DNA from: Toxonevra muliebris
Taxonomy: Eukaryota; Arthropoda; Insecta; Diptera; Pallopteridae
Assembly: GCA_963691655.1 (NCBI GenBank)
Contig: OY829326.1
Location: 42,993,989 to 43,057,988 of the forward strand
Reading direction: 5' to 3'
Length of the DNA stretch: 64,000 nt
Shown here: positions 25,449 to 36,180 of the stretch, piece after piece
Layout: each line of letters opens with the position of its first letter
Numbering within the stretch: position 1 is the stretch's first letter
Made by a program: the position numbers and the translations under genes
Notes under the pieces: generated by a model
Told to the model about the DNA's origin: nothing
Seen by the model: the letters and a program-made list of their open reading frames with translations, nothing else
The model's database searches: none

Positions 25449-26746
25449 AGGCATGTATACGAAAAAAACTGGTCGACATTAACTTGTTATAAAAATTATA
25501 TTTTATAAACAAAAACAGAAATTCATACATCAACTGAAAGGTTATATAACTTTAAGAAAAATAAAAACTTTATTTATTTGGTTGGTGTGTATGCGAAAGA
25601 TCGCCACTTTGACTTAACTTCAGCCATTAAACGTTGCACATCACTTCGGGACATTTGAGATGACACAGTAGTCCACTTTTTCTGCAGCTGTTTCTCATTT
25701 TTGACCATTTGCTTCGTTTTTAGCAATTTTCTTTTCATTATAGCCCAATATTTTTTTATCGGCTGAAGTTCTGGGTAATTTGGGGGATTGGCATCTTTTG
25801 GGACAATTTGTACGCCCTTCTCTTTATACTACGTCATTGCCGTTTTGCCGTAATGGCAAGTTGCTAAATCTGGCCAGAAGAGGACAGGAGCCTTGTGAAG
25901 ACGTACCATTGGCAGTAGAAGTTTTTGTAAGCAATCTTCTACGTAAATTTTTTGGTTGATGGTACCAGTAGTGACAAAAACTGCACTCTTTATGCCGCAT
26001 TTGCAAATTGCTTGCCAAACCAAATATTTCTTCGTAAACTTGTCCACTTTTTTAGCTTAAATTTAGGCGCAACATCACCTCTCTTTTTTGAAGTGTCAAA
26101 TAGTTGACCAGGAAGCTGATTAAAGTCTGCTTTGACATACGTTTCGTCGTCCATGATCATGCAATCAAAATTATGTACAATTTAGTCGTACAGCTTTCGT
26201 GCGCGAGTTTTTGCTGTTGCATTTTTTTGTCATTCCAGTTCGGGGCTAGCGAAACTTTATACGTTCTAAGTCCTTTTACTCTGCGTACTTTTTGAACATA
26301 TCAGGGTGACATATGGACTTTTTTAGCAACATCTCTGATGGAAAGGCCTGGATTTCTTTGAAACAAGTTTTTCACTTTTTTGCTTTTTCCTCCGAGATGA
26401 ACCCCTTCTTTCGCCCACTTCCAGTTCGGCTTCCTTTCGGTAGTTAGTCGTTCACTAAAGTTTTTAAGCACTAAAGTTACCGTAGATTTTGCAATTTTTT
26501 AACTTTTGGCAAAGTCTTGATGTGACATATATGAAAAATCTTGATTTTTGCGCATAATTATATCGCGCGTGCTCGATTCCGATAAACTCATTTTGCGTAA
26601 TGTAAAAAAATCAAAAAAAAATAATGACGCAGAAATGTAAAACGAAAAATTATCTACGAATTAATAATAGTAACATTTGCTGTAACTGCCATATTTGAAT
26701 TAATACAACATGTTAACTGCGACCAGTGTTTTTCGTATACATGCCT
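25449..26746 (-). mobile_element. Tc1/mariner-type element, DD37E group, inactive
   Basis: The ends are inverted copies: AGGCATGTATACGAAAAA at the left, and its reverse complement with one or two changes at the right, each flanked by TA (25447-25448 and 26747-26748). The inverted repeats run ~40 bp, to about GTTAACATGTT. The 1.3-kb length and the TA duplication fit Tc1/mariner elements. The transposase frame inside, on the minus strand, is broken. Confidence 0.85.
25574..26591 (-). pseudogene. Broken Tc1/mariner transposase (DD37E-like)
   Basis: It starts at an ATG (26591) with MSLSESSTRDIIMRKNQDF. It then shows a helix-turn-helix-like N-terminal part, the first catalytic block IMDDETYVKADF, WPDLATCHY with the second catalytic aspartate, PKDANPPNYPELQPIKKYW, and ends near AYTPTK with a TAA. 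The spacing from the WPD aspartate to the third catalytic position is 37 residues, the DD37E arrangement I recall from dipteran elements. That third position is lysine (QPIKKYW) where glutamate is expected. Several in-frame stops and frameshifts also occur. The copy cannot encode active transposase. Confidence 0.85.
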
Positions 26747-27148
26747 TAAAACACATTACTGCACATTTACCCTAATCATGAAAAAATATTCCCTCAGATT
26801 TTGATCCCATTTCGAACGAACAAATAATGAGAGTAAAAAAATGTCAAAGAACAAAGAAATGGAAAACAATTTTGAACGGCTTGATTTCGCAAGTAAAAAA
26901 AGTGCATATTGTACGTCCAAAGTAACAAATATTATACAACTGGATTTTTAATGGAGATATGGTTGATATCGCACAGAGTTTCAGCATGAAATCGAAAGCG
27001 GAAATGGATGCGATTTAGTTAAATTCCATTTTTTTTTGTCAAAAAAAAATATAATGCCCACTACAAATCGGTACGCCCTAATATGCATATAATATAAAGT
27101 GGAAAAATGGTATACCATATGACATTGAATGCTTAATTCGTCATATGC

Positions 27149-27170
27149 TACGGAGCGTATGAGTAATATT
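27149..27170. repeat. Copy 2 of the TACGGAGCGTATGAG motif
   Basis: It is identical over 22 bases to the copy at 24969-24990. The flanking sequence differs, so the shared unit is short. Confidence 0.7.
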
Positions 27171-27823
27171 TGTAAGCCGTGTATATTGCTAAGAAATATC
27201 ACACATTCATGTTGAATATTTGTTGCTGATTTTTGGATTTCTAATTTTTTTTTTTTAAAATACTCAGTTCTCAGTCTTGAATCTGATTTCTGTATTATTG
27301 AAGAGTGCTTTACTATGTTTTCATTTAGAGAAAAATTAAATTAATTTGAGCTATGACACAAACGAATTTCCATTTGACTTAGTTACAACTTTTGAATAAT
27401 AATTACATCTTTGTCATTTAAACCATTCTATAATGGAAGAAGTACAGCAAACTTCTTACTAGAAATAAGCTTAAATGTTTTTTGCAAATCTGAATACACT
27501 TTAGTCATACAAACTTAACACACTCATTGCAACTACTTTAAAAATAAACAAAATCACTTTAGGACATCTATGTATGTATATGGTATGTACTGCTTGAAAG
27601 TGCTTAAATAAGTGCTTGATACTACGACGACGATAGAAATGAAAACCAACATAAATCTTTTAGCATTATTTGACATACTTTTACAAACGAGTATGATGGT
27701 ACAAGTATCATGCGTGCAAGTTGATGTCCCTTTGAGGGTTTTTTGTCTGCATAAAGTGTATGTCACATACAAACATTCACATGGTCATTGAATACGTTAT
27801 ATAACATAGTTTGTGTATGGGCT

Positions 27824-27838
27824 TACGGAGCGTATGAG
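27824..27838. repeat. Copy 3 of the TACGGAGCGTATGAG motif
   Basis: It matches the other two copies over 15 bases and then diverges (GTACTC in place of TAATATT). Confidence 0.65.
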
Positions 27839-29698
27839 GTACTCACAATTCAGTGTTAGAGATGTGCATACAAATACTTTTATATAGTAAGAACGTTTGT
27901 TGTCACAATACCTCAAGCATAATTGGCACAATGCAATAGCATTTTGTTGCTATTGTTGTAGTTTTGCAATTACACTTTTCTGGGACACATCAATGAGGCA
28001 GGCCTGAGCACGCATGTATGTGTGTGTGTGTATAATCCGTTACTAATAAATTTAATTGACTTTGAAATAATCAGACAGAAATTACAGTATTACAAAATGC
28101 ATTTCATTGCATTTCATTAAAATATTAAATACTAAAATTTTATTGAATTTTTTATGTAATTTATATGCATTCATAGAGTATTTTTTCTTACTTTTTATAT
28201 AATTAAAAAACTTAGAAATAATAAAAAGAGATTTACCTTCATTGCATTCAAGCTCATATATCTGATGTAAGTAAATAAATTGCAACTGAAGCAGCACAAA
28301 TGCTCATTAAAAGAAAAGTGATACAGTGAGTACAATAATACAATATATTCTCTAGAAAACGGGCCTTCCTGATCATGACCTAAATCAAATCGAATGACTT
28401 CACTCAAAGGAAACGCAAATTAATATAGTCACGTACTTCGCCCTGTCAAAAATATTAAATCATATTTTGATAAGTGAAGTTCTTTTTTCAGTTTAAATTT
28501 CTAGAATATTGCACTATTTCCGGGCAGGGTAAAGAATTCATAAAAAAGGAATGCAACAGAGTTTTTTAGACTTAAATATACAGAGTCAGTTCAAATTTCA
28601 CAATTCCCCTGAGGTTCCTTACATTCAAAATGTTTGTACATAAACAAACGATACCGGCCGGCGAGTTGTGGAACAATATTCACAATCATTCACACACACA
28701 CACACACACATGCACTTATTTGCATGTCCTTGTTCCACATATGCCATTGTATACATGCTGACGTTTCATCGAATTAAATTTATTATCATGCCAAGCAGTC
28801 AAACAGATATATGCTTATGCACTTCCATACTCACGTTCAGTTCAAGACAGTTCATTCTTTAACTGACACTCCCTTCTTCTCTTCCTTCGTCTTCTGCTCG
28901 TCCAGCTCTGTTTTACCTTTATAAAAATTGGGGGTGTCTCTGTTACGGTTTTATTGTTTTCTATTATGTTTTATTGCTCACTTTGTTGTTGTTTTTGTTG
29001 TTGATACATTCTTATTTTTATTTGTTCGTGCGGTTACTTGACGTATGCAGTAGTAAATTCATATACCATATACATAATACATGTGTAGATATGTATGTAG
29101 TAAGTATTAGAGATGCCAATCCCGTGATTGTGAGCTGAAAATGTAACCATGAATTATAATTAACTTATTTACAAAATATTAACTTATAATTAAAATGAGA
29201 AGCTAACAGAGAAAGGCAGCTGTGAAATTGCCTATAAATTAAAAATAAAATGAGTTTTTGGTGATAAATTTTAGTATTAAATTTTGAAAATAAATTGAAG
29301 AATTAAATTGTAGAAATTGGATTTCAATTGCGAATTTCAATAGTGGAAATAAATTCCGAGTTATGTTTTATTGTGAATTTAAATTGGGAAGTAATAGCCA
29401 TAATAAATCGGATGCGATAGCAATACGACAGTAATTATCCCAGTCGCAGATCTCTTTCCAAAATGGCATACAAAAGAAGACAAGAATAGTAATTAATATA
29501 AAGTTAATGTATAAAACCAGAAAAACTATATCAACTGACAAAACCCACAAGGTTAATTGAGTGAATTAGAAATTCAGTGTCGTTTTTAGGCCCCCACCGC
29601 CTACTTTAGCCTACTTCTGAAAATTTGTTAATGAATAACTGAGGCTATGGTGAAAGTACCTTAAGAATAACATTTTCTTAAAGAATATTTTTATTTCT

Positions 29699-29709
29699 TA
29701 ACTTTATAA
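29699..29709. repeat. Target-site duplication, left copy, of the SINE
   Basis: TAACTTTATAA occurs here and at 30018-30028, on the two sides of the SINE. The first bases of the right copy could belong to the CCTAA tail, so the true duplication may be 9-11 bp. Confidence 0.75.
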
Positions 29710-30020
29710 TGGCGACCTCGATAGCCTAGTGGATAGTGCACTAGACTTTCATCTGGAAGGTTCGGGTTCGATTCCCGTCTTCGTCTGGTGGTTAATTTTC
29801 ATTACTTTCTTATATTCAATATCAATATGAAGTGTATGAGAATTATAAGATAGTGTACAAGTACACACATTGGTTGGTAATGGCAAACCCACCAAGCCGA
29901 TAAAAAATTGCCACACCGCCGTTCGGAATCGGCGTTAAACTGTAGGTCCAACTATGTGGTATCACAATGGGCCGTTCAGGCCTAAGTGTGTCTCTCGACA
30001 GCCACTCCAACCTAACCTAA
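29710..30020 (+). mobile_element. tRNA-derived SINE with a LINE-related 3' tail
   Basis: The head is tRNA-like: an A-box match (TAGCCTAGTGG, from 29722) and a B-box match (GGTTCGATTCC) about 50 bp on. They act as an internal RNA polymerase III promoter. The head does not fold as a functional tRNA because the 5' and 3' acceptor strands do not pair. The body (about 29785-29950) includes TGCCACACCGCCGTTCGGAA and CGGCGTTAAACTGTAG and also occurs in the copy at 61668-61897. The tail (29955-30020) matches the 3' end of the LINE at 5613-5689. Direct repeats of ~11 bp flank the element, so the copy looks complete and rather young. Confidence 0.85.
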
Positions 30021-30029
30021 CTTTATAAA

Positions 30030-31036
30030 TATGAGTACTGTGCACCAAAAGCGCAACTATGCGCAGTTGAAGTTGATTTCAATACTCAAGGACTTCATCA
30101 AATAGAAGAATTAAAGCTATTTAGTCATTGCTTCATTCATTGCTAACAAGTTACCGATAACACGACAACATTCATATGCTACAAACCATATTTTATCGTC
30201 GTGTTACTATCGCCTTAAATTTGCTTAAACTTTAAGTCTTATAGACCTTAGACCTGTGTATGGTCTACTTCCTTGTTTATTGTGTTCCTGGGCATAGCAT
30301 GACCATGATTTTTTTTCTTATAAAATGTATAGTAGGTGTGATCTTTTTGGTAAGTTTTTACCTTCAATTAAAAGTTACGTAAAGGTAAACCGATTTTGTT
30401 GTTTATCTGGGTAAAAAAAATTTTATTTGAGGTATAAATAAAAGATAAAATATAAATTCAAAAGCAAAACTGCTCTTTATGGATAATCTGTTGTAATTTG
30501 AAGAAAGTGATACATGGTAAATTTTTGTGTATTTTATTTTAAATTATGAAAAAAATTATGAAAGAAAGTAATAAAAATTATAAATGAATCAAGAATGTTT
30601 AAATATTCTGGTAATGCTCCTCGTCGTCGTTTAAGTGGTGCCTGAGTTGATATTGATGGTTGAGATGAAACTGATTGAGCCTCGCTACTTGAAGCACTTC
30701 CAAACAAAACGGTGTCATCAAATTCGGCTTCTTCTGCTTATATCTCTGGATTTCATATGTAACAAAAAAAAAAAAACAATGTTCCACATATATCACGAAC
30801 TACGTTTGTTTTCACATCTTGTAAAATAAAAGACACAACGTTTTGCTTTACTAGAAGTGGACATTGAGGCAAGTTTGTAGACTACACAATTTCGAAGCCA
30901 ACTAATTTCATTGCATATTTCACAGAAAATTTTAGTGATGGGTCCATCAAATTTGTGCTGACTTCTTTGGGTTTCTTGGGTTGTACATCATACCACGATT
31001 AATAGGTACTGGTACTGTTAGGGTACCGTGTACACC
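30030..31036. other. AT-rich spacer
   Basis: No gene recognised. On the minus strand 30600-31020 may continue the degenerate ORF at 31037-31443, but stops break every frame. Confidence 0.45.
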
Positions 31037-31443
31037 TTATTGTTTTTGTTCTTCATGTTGTTCAGCATCGTCTTCTACATTTTGAAGTTCAAATTTTTCA
31101 GCTAAATCATTTCCAGCATTTTCAACACGAAGATCTGGCAATGGATTGTAAACAGGTTCAATATCAGATGCATCGTATGGAATATTTTCACTTTCACTGT
31201 CAGAGCCTTCAGTATCTGTCAAATCATATCTATATTTGGCATTAGCAATATTACGACTTGTCTGACCAAACTATTTGCTCTTGTTTTATCGTCGTCATCT
31301 AAATCTAAAGGGTGAAAAAATTCATCAATATACTTTTCTTTCTCCATCGATAGTCCACCTTGTTTTGATTTCTTATTCGCCAAAAACAACTGTTTTCCAT
31401 CTATCATTTGACGATCCATATTGCTGTTGAAAAATATATACAA
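31037..31443 (-). pseudogene. Degenerate acidic open frame of unknown family
   Basis: Two overlapping minus-strand frames look like one protein split by a frameshift near 31225-31265. The first contains KQLFLANKKSKQGG and LDLDDDDKTRANSLV. The second reads KYRYDLTDTEGSDSESEN and then ENAGNDLAEKFELQNVEDD before a stop. The chain would be ~135 residues, strongly acidic in its second half, with no membrane segment. Acidic N-termini of this kind occur in piggyBac-like transposases and in many nuclear proteins; I cannot choose between them. A decayed transposon gene is my best guess. Confidence 0.4.
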
Positions 31444-34400
31444 AAAAATACAGAACTAAACTAACTAAACCTAAAAAATAAAATTTAACAAAAAAAATTA
31501 TGTTGACATACATACATTTCAAAAACCATTCAAATAATTAATTTATAAAACTACTTACTTTACTTACTTAATAAACTATTACTGCACAAATAAATAAAGA
31601 AAAATGCACAGGAAACTCAGAAATCAAATGAAGTAAACCACTATAAAACCCAAAGTAACTAAACACGTACGCTTCCTATGTATTTCGTAAGGAACTAAAT
31701 ATTTCAATATTTTACTCTATAGATAGAAGAAAATGCAAAGAATATAACTAAATCGAATAGAGACAGTCGCCAATACAAAAATTTTTAAATTTATGGAAAA
31801 AACAAAAACTGTTAAAAGAAAAAATTCATTGTTACATATGAAATATACTAAAAAAAAAACCCATGGACATACTATGCCTAGATACACGAAAAACAAATCC
31901 TATGTTTGCAGGGACACACCCACCACCACAGCCACTTTATTGACGATGTTTTTATGGTTTTGTGTTCTAATCAACCGCAACTTTCAGACTATTATGACTT
32001 TTTATGATAGTTTTTAGGAGACTATGAAAATTAAATCTGGATGTTAATTTTCAAAGTCATGACATAAGTTCATGTCAATTTCATTATTTGAAGTTATATA
32101 TAAACAGGTTAATCCTTTTATTGGTGTTTGTGGACCAGAAATACTAATTTTTTTAGTTTGAAAAAAAAACATGGGAATGCTATACTAGATACACGGGTCT
32201 GAGGTTAATAGAAGAATTTAATTGTGGAATTCGGTTAGATAATAAACTTATGTAATATTCGAATAGAGAAACCAAATCGAGATCGTCATCCCTATGACAT
32301 TTACATGCCGACAGGCAAAAATGACAATTTATGCAGCACCTGCTGTTACAGTCTACCTTCAAGGAATAAGAGCAAGAATCATTGCACCCATATGTTTTTG
32401 TTATAGTTGCTGTTACTGTTGTTTGCTGGTGGCAGCAGCGCCTACGGCTGGCAACGTGCAATCAATTTATAAAATGTTGCATGCCAAGTTTTAATGCAGC
32501 GCACACAACATCGAAGATTTGAATTTAATTTTTGGGGTCATGTTGTTTTGTAGGTGTATGTATATCTTCTCTTTTTTTTTGTTAAAGGGTATTTGGGGTC
32601 ATCCTCATGTACATGTATGTAGGCATTACTGTACGAAACACGCTCATATAGTTGGTTGCTTGTTTTTTTCGTTTCAGAAAAACAAAGTGTTATCAATATT
32701 TTAAAATGACTAATTTCAATAATTATTGTAATTTCAACTGCAAAACAAAAGTAGGTCACAATTGAACATTTTTGCGTAAAGTTTGAATAATTTATGAAAT
32801 TAATGCTTGCATTATTAACGGAAAAGAAATAAATCAACGTGCATAAGTAGGAAAAAGTTGTTTTCGAAATATCTAATTTTAATTTTTCCTAAATTATTAG
32901 CTAATGATTCCAAGCCTACACTCTATGCTCAAGAATATACTTAGTTTCCTCAGATGGTGCTTACAAATAGCCTTGAAAATATAATAAACTAGGAAATGAA
33001 CGCGAATAATTGATACTCCTGGTTACAGAGCTTGTTTCAGTTTGAAGTAATAGAAGGTAACAGAAAAGCTGATATGAATGGCGGCGATTTCTTTTTTCGG
33101 CATAGCGTCTCATTTGCTCTAGAAGTTGTATTAAACAGGGGGAAAATTTATATTTAGGTTTTGAATAGTTTACATTTCTTCAACTTTAATTTCTTTCCTT
33201 TCGCTATTTCTTTAAGTATTTCTTCTTTAACTATTTCTTGTCAGTTGAAGTCGGTTCAGCCTCATCATGTCAAGTTTAACAAACGCGAATGTAAATTAAA
33301 TTCACGATCAAACCACACGCAAACCAAAAGTTTTGTACACATTGTAAAGTAAAAACAAAGTCTGCTTGTCTGCGAAAACCTGTTAAAAATTTTGCGTTAG
33401 TTTCTCAATGGTAACGTTTGAATGTTTGCACCCACAACAGAAGTTTGTTGTTGTTGATGTTGTTGCGGTTTTCATGTTTGCTAGTATTTGCAAAGTTTAC
33501 TTGCAACATTTAGCCATGCTCCATAAACTGGTTTGCTTCTTGTTTTATTTATTTTTTATATTTTTGTTTTTAAGTTTAACTGAGAATCATGAATGGATAA
33601 AAGTTTACTTCAACAAATTGGTTTTGATTTAAGTTGGCTATAATTTCTTTCACCTACATTTAAACACTGAAAGAAATTTTTTATATGTGAATTGAGCAAA
33701 ATTTGGTTCATACTACAAAATTTATTTCCATTATTACACCCAAAAACAGCGTACACTAACAATCTATTGAGGATGTGGTATCAACACGGCGCACAAGTGC
33801 TAATTGGGTTCGTGGCTCGGACCACCACTTTATCCAAACAACACTTTTCCGCACACAACCCTTGTCCGAACTTAGGTTCCCATTTTATTTACTCTAAACT
33901 TAACGAAAGTATTGCAATACTTTTATAAAGATTTTAACTGCTACACAATGAAACAAAAATTAACTTTTAGCTACTCACAAGAAGTGGACCATATACACGT
34001 GAAAGGAGAAGTGAAATATATAAAATATGTTTAGTCAGTTTATCTATAGGGGATAGGCTTGCAGGTTGCCACTGTTTGCAGGTTACCACCACTTCTGTAT
34101 TCTAACATTCTTGCAGGGCCATAACCTAAACTCTGACGTCAAAAGAGTAGTTGTTACTTTTAATCTGTGTGAAATATTTTCTCAATAGATTTGAAAAATT
34201 AAAATTGTGTTTTTACCCTGTGGTCATAAGTTAAACATATTTATCGACAATTTAAAATAAATATTTGTGCTGTGTTGTTTTTTCATTCTATATACTTCTA
34301 TATACATAATCCAGACAGAATTCCAAACATATCATGATTTGGCAATTTTTTTTTTTAATGTATTCCAAAATGGTGTCAGAATGCAGGTTGCCACCTCTGT

Positions 34401-35059
34401 TGGGTTGCAGGTTAACACCCCCCCCCCCCCCCCTGTTTTTCACTTGTTTGCACTCATATACCATTTTTCATGATTGTGTTATATTTATAATTGTCATTGA
34501 ATCAAAAGTGAAGTGTTTTTATATATTTATAATTGTCATTGAATCAAAAGTGAAGTGTTTTTATTGCATTTTAATGCATTTTCGTGATTCTGATGACGAT
34601 TTGCAATGACTCCATACCATTCCACCAATTCGATTCTTTATACCGATTTCCACTTATTTCTTTATTTTCACAGTAGCGTTGCCATTTTAATTTTATCTAG
34701 TCCAGGGGCAAATTGACATAATTAAAAAAATATGCGGGACTTGCATTTTTTCCCCGGGATATAGGACAGACTCAATTTTTTGTGTATAGTTTACAAATTA
34801 TATTTTAAAAATATCTATTGTAATTTACACAAAACAAAAACAACAACCGTTGTATTTTTTGATCGTTTTATTTCGTATCCTCTTCCTGCTTTAGATTTTT
34901 CGTTCCATTATAATATTTAATCAGGGCTGCCATTAAAAAGTGAGTACTAAGTTAGAAAATATGAACAAAATATATATTCCTTTTATGAGTAGATATTAAA
35001 ACCCGTGAAAAATGCTGTCCCGCGGGACATTTATTATTACGAAAAATTGTAATAAATTA
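31444..35059. other. AT-rich intergenic DNA
   Basis: No gene recognised. Between about 34060 and 34435 short direct copies of GCAGGTTGCCAC-like sequence recur next to a run of 14 C (34419-34434), which may be an end of an unrecognised element. A 42-bp tandem duplication follows at 34481-34563. Confidence 0.5.
34481..34563. repeat. 42-bp tandem duplication
   Basis: A unit beginning ATATTTATAATTGTCATTG is present twice in tandem, the second copy starting at 34523, with no visible difference. It is probably a recent local duplication. Confidence 0.85.
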
Positions 35060-35300
35060 TGTTCAACACTGCTATGAAGTTCTTTTAAAAATCCGGTCCC
35101 AAATTAGTGGAAAACCTATTTTCATTTCGATTGATGAAACGACAGACAAAGCTGAACGTCATGTAACCAAGGTTAATGTTGGCCCATTGGTTAAAAATGG
35201 AAGTTGGTTGATTATGCTGTAGAAATTTTGGAAATGATAAAAGCATCTGCAACTTTATTTGACGGCTCACTTGGTCGATGACATCTCGTAAATACTTTTC
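35060..35300 (+). pseudogene. hAT-type transposase fragment
   Basis: On the plus strand the frame around 35075-35220 reads CYEVLLKIRSQISGKPIF and then ISIDETTDKAERHVTKVNV. The block I.GKPI.ISIDETTD matches the first part of the hAT transposase catalytic region, where DETTD is a family hallmark. The frame is broken soon after, and no terminal repeats were found. It is a short dead fragment. Confidence 0.6.
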
Positions 35301-35714
35301 CACCATTTTTGGAATAGACGATCAAAACACAATAAATGTATATAAAAGATTATAAATAAGAAAAACAATGTTTTTGGATTATTTTTCTTATGTATTTTAA
35401 ACTCATCTGCGTTTTGTTGATAGAAATTATTATTTTGTTAAGAGATGTTATTTTTTGCAAGTAGTAGAATTTAAAATATTCTTACCGAAAAAGTAAAACT
35501 TAATATTTCCAAATGACTCTATTTTTTTTACTAATTACTGTCGTACTGTACATGGGTTAAAACTTTCACAGTGAAGGCTAAAATAACAAGGCGTACGAAA
35601 ACTTTGAAAATTTTAAATTTAAATAACATCCCTGTTGAAAATCTACGGTTTAATCTTATTATGAATATGTTAGTCACGAACATTATTATGAGTTGCATAC
35701 TTTAGGGTTCGTTG

Positions 35715-36180
35715 TGTCCTATTTTTAAGATTAGAAATTCACCAGTTTATTCTAATAACAAGACAGCATAATTTTGGGGTGCAATTCACCCCCCTTCACC
35801 TGGCGGTACGAAAGTTTAGCATAAGCACCACTATATTTACATAAAAAAGAATAAAAGTGCGGTATATTTTCATTGTCTTATTTTTAATATTTCAAATTCA
35901 CCTTTTTTAAAATATTTGTACTAATAACAAGACAGCATATTTTGGAGTGCAATTCACCACCATTAACCTAGCGGTACGAACATTTAACATAACCACCACT
36001 ACATTTACATATAAAGCAATAAAAGTGTGGTATCCTTTTAGAGTCTTATTTTTAATATTAAAAATTCATCAATCTTAATCAGTTTATTCAAATAACAATG
36101 CAGAATAATTTCGGAGTGTAATTCACCCCCCTTCACCTGGCGGTACGAAAGTTTAACATAACCGCCACTACATTTATTTT
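35715..36180. repeat. ~168-bp tandem repeat, about 2.7 copies
   Basis: The block GTGCAATTCACC...GGCGGTACGAA starts at 35779, 35947 and 36116 (with C to T in the third), a period of 168-169 bp. Each block is followed by CCACTA and a TAAAAGTGYGGTAT stretch (absent from the truncated third copy). The first copy is preceded by a partial unit from about 35715. It is a short satellite-like array. Confidence 0.8.

Larger units (their letters stand above)
26750..29698. other. AT-rich intergenic DNA
   Basis: No gene recognised. It contains two further copies of the TACGGAGCGTATGAG motif (27149 and 27824), a CA repeat at 28690-28710 and a TG repeat near 28020-28031. Confidence 0.55.

Noticed and set aside
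35715..36180. CRISPR-like array
   Set aside because: The units are ~168 bp tandem copies without alternating short repeats and spacers, and the genome is eukaryotic.
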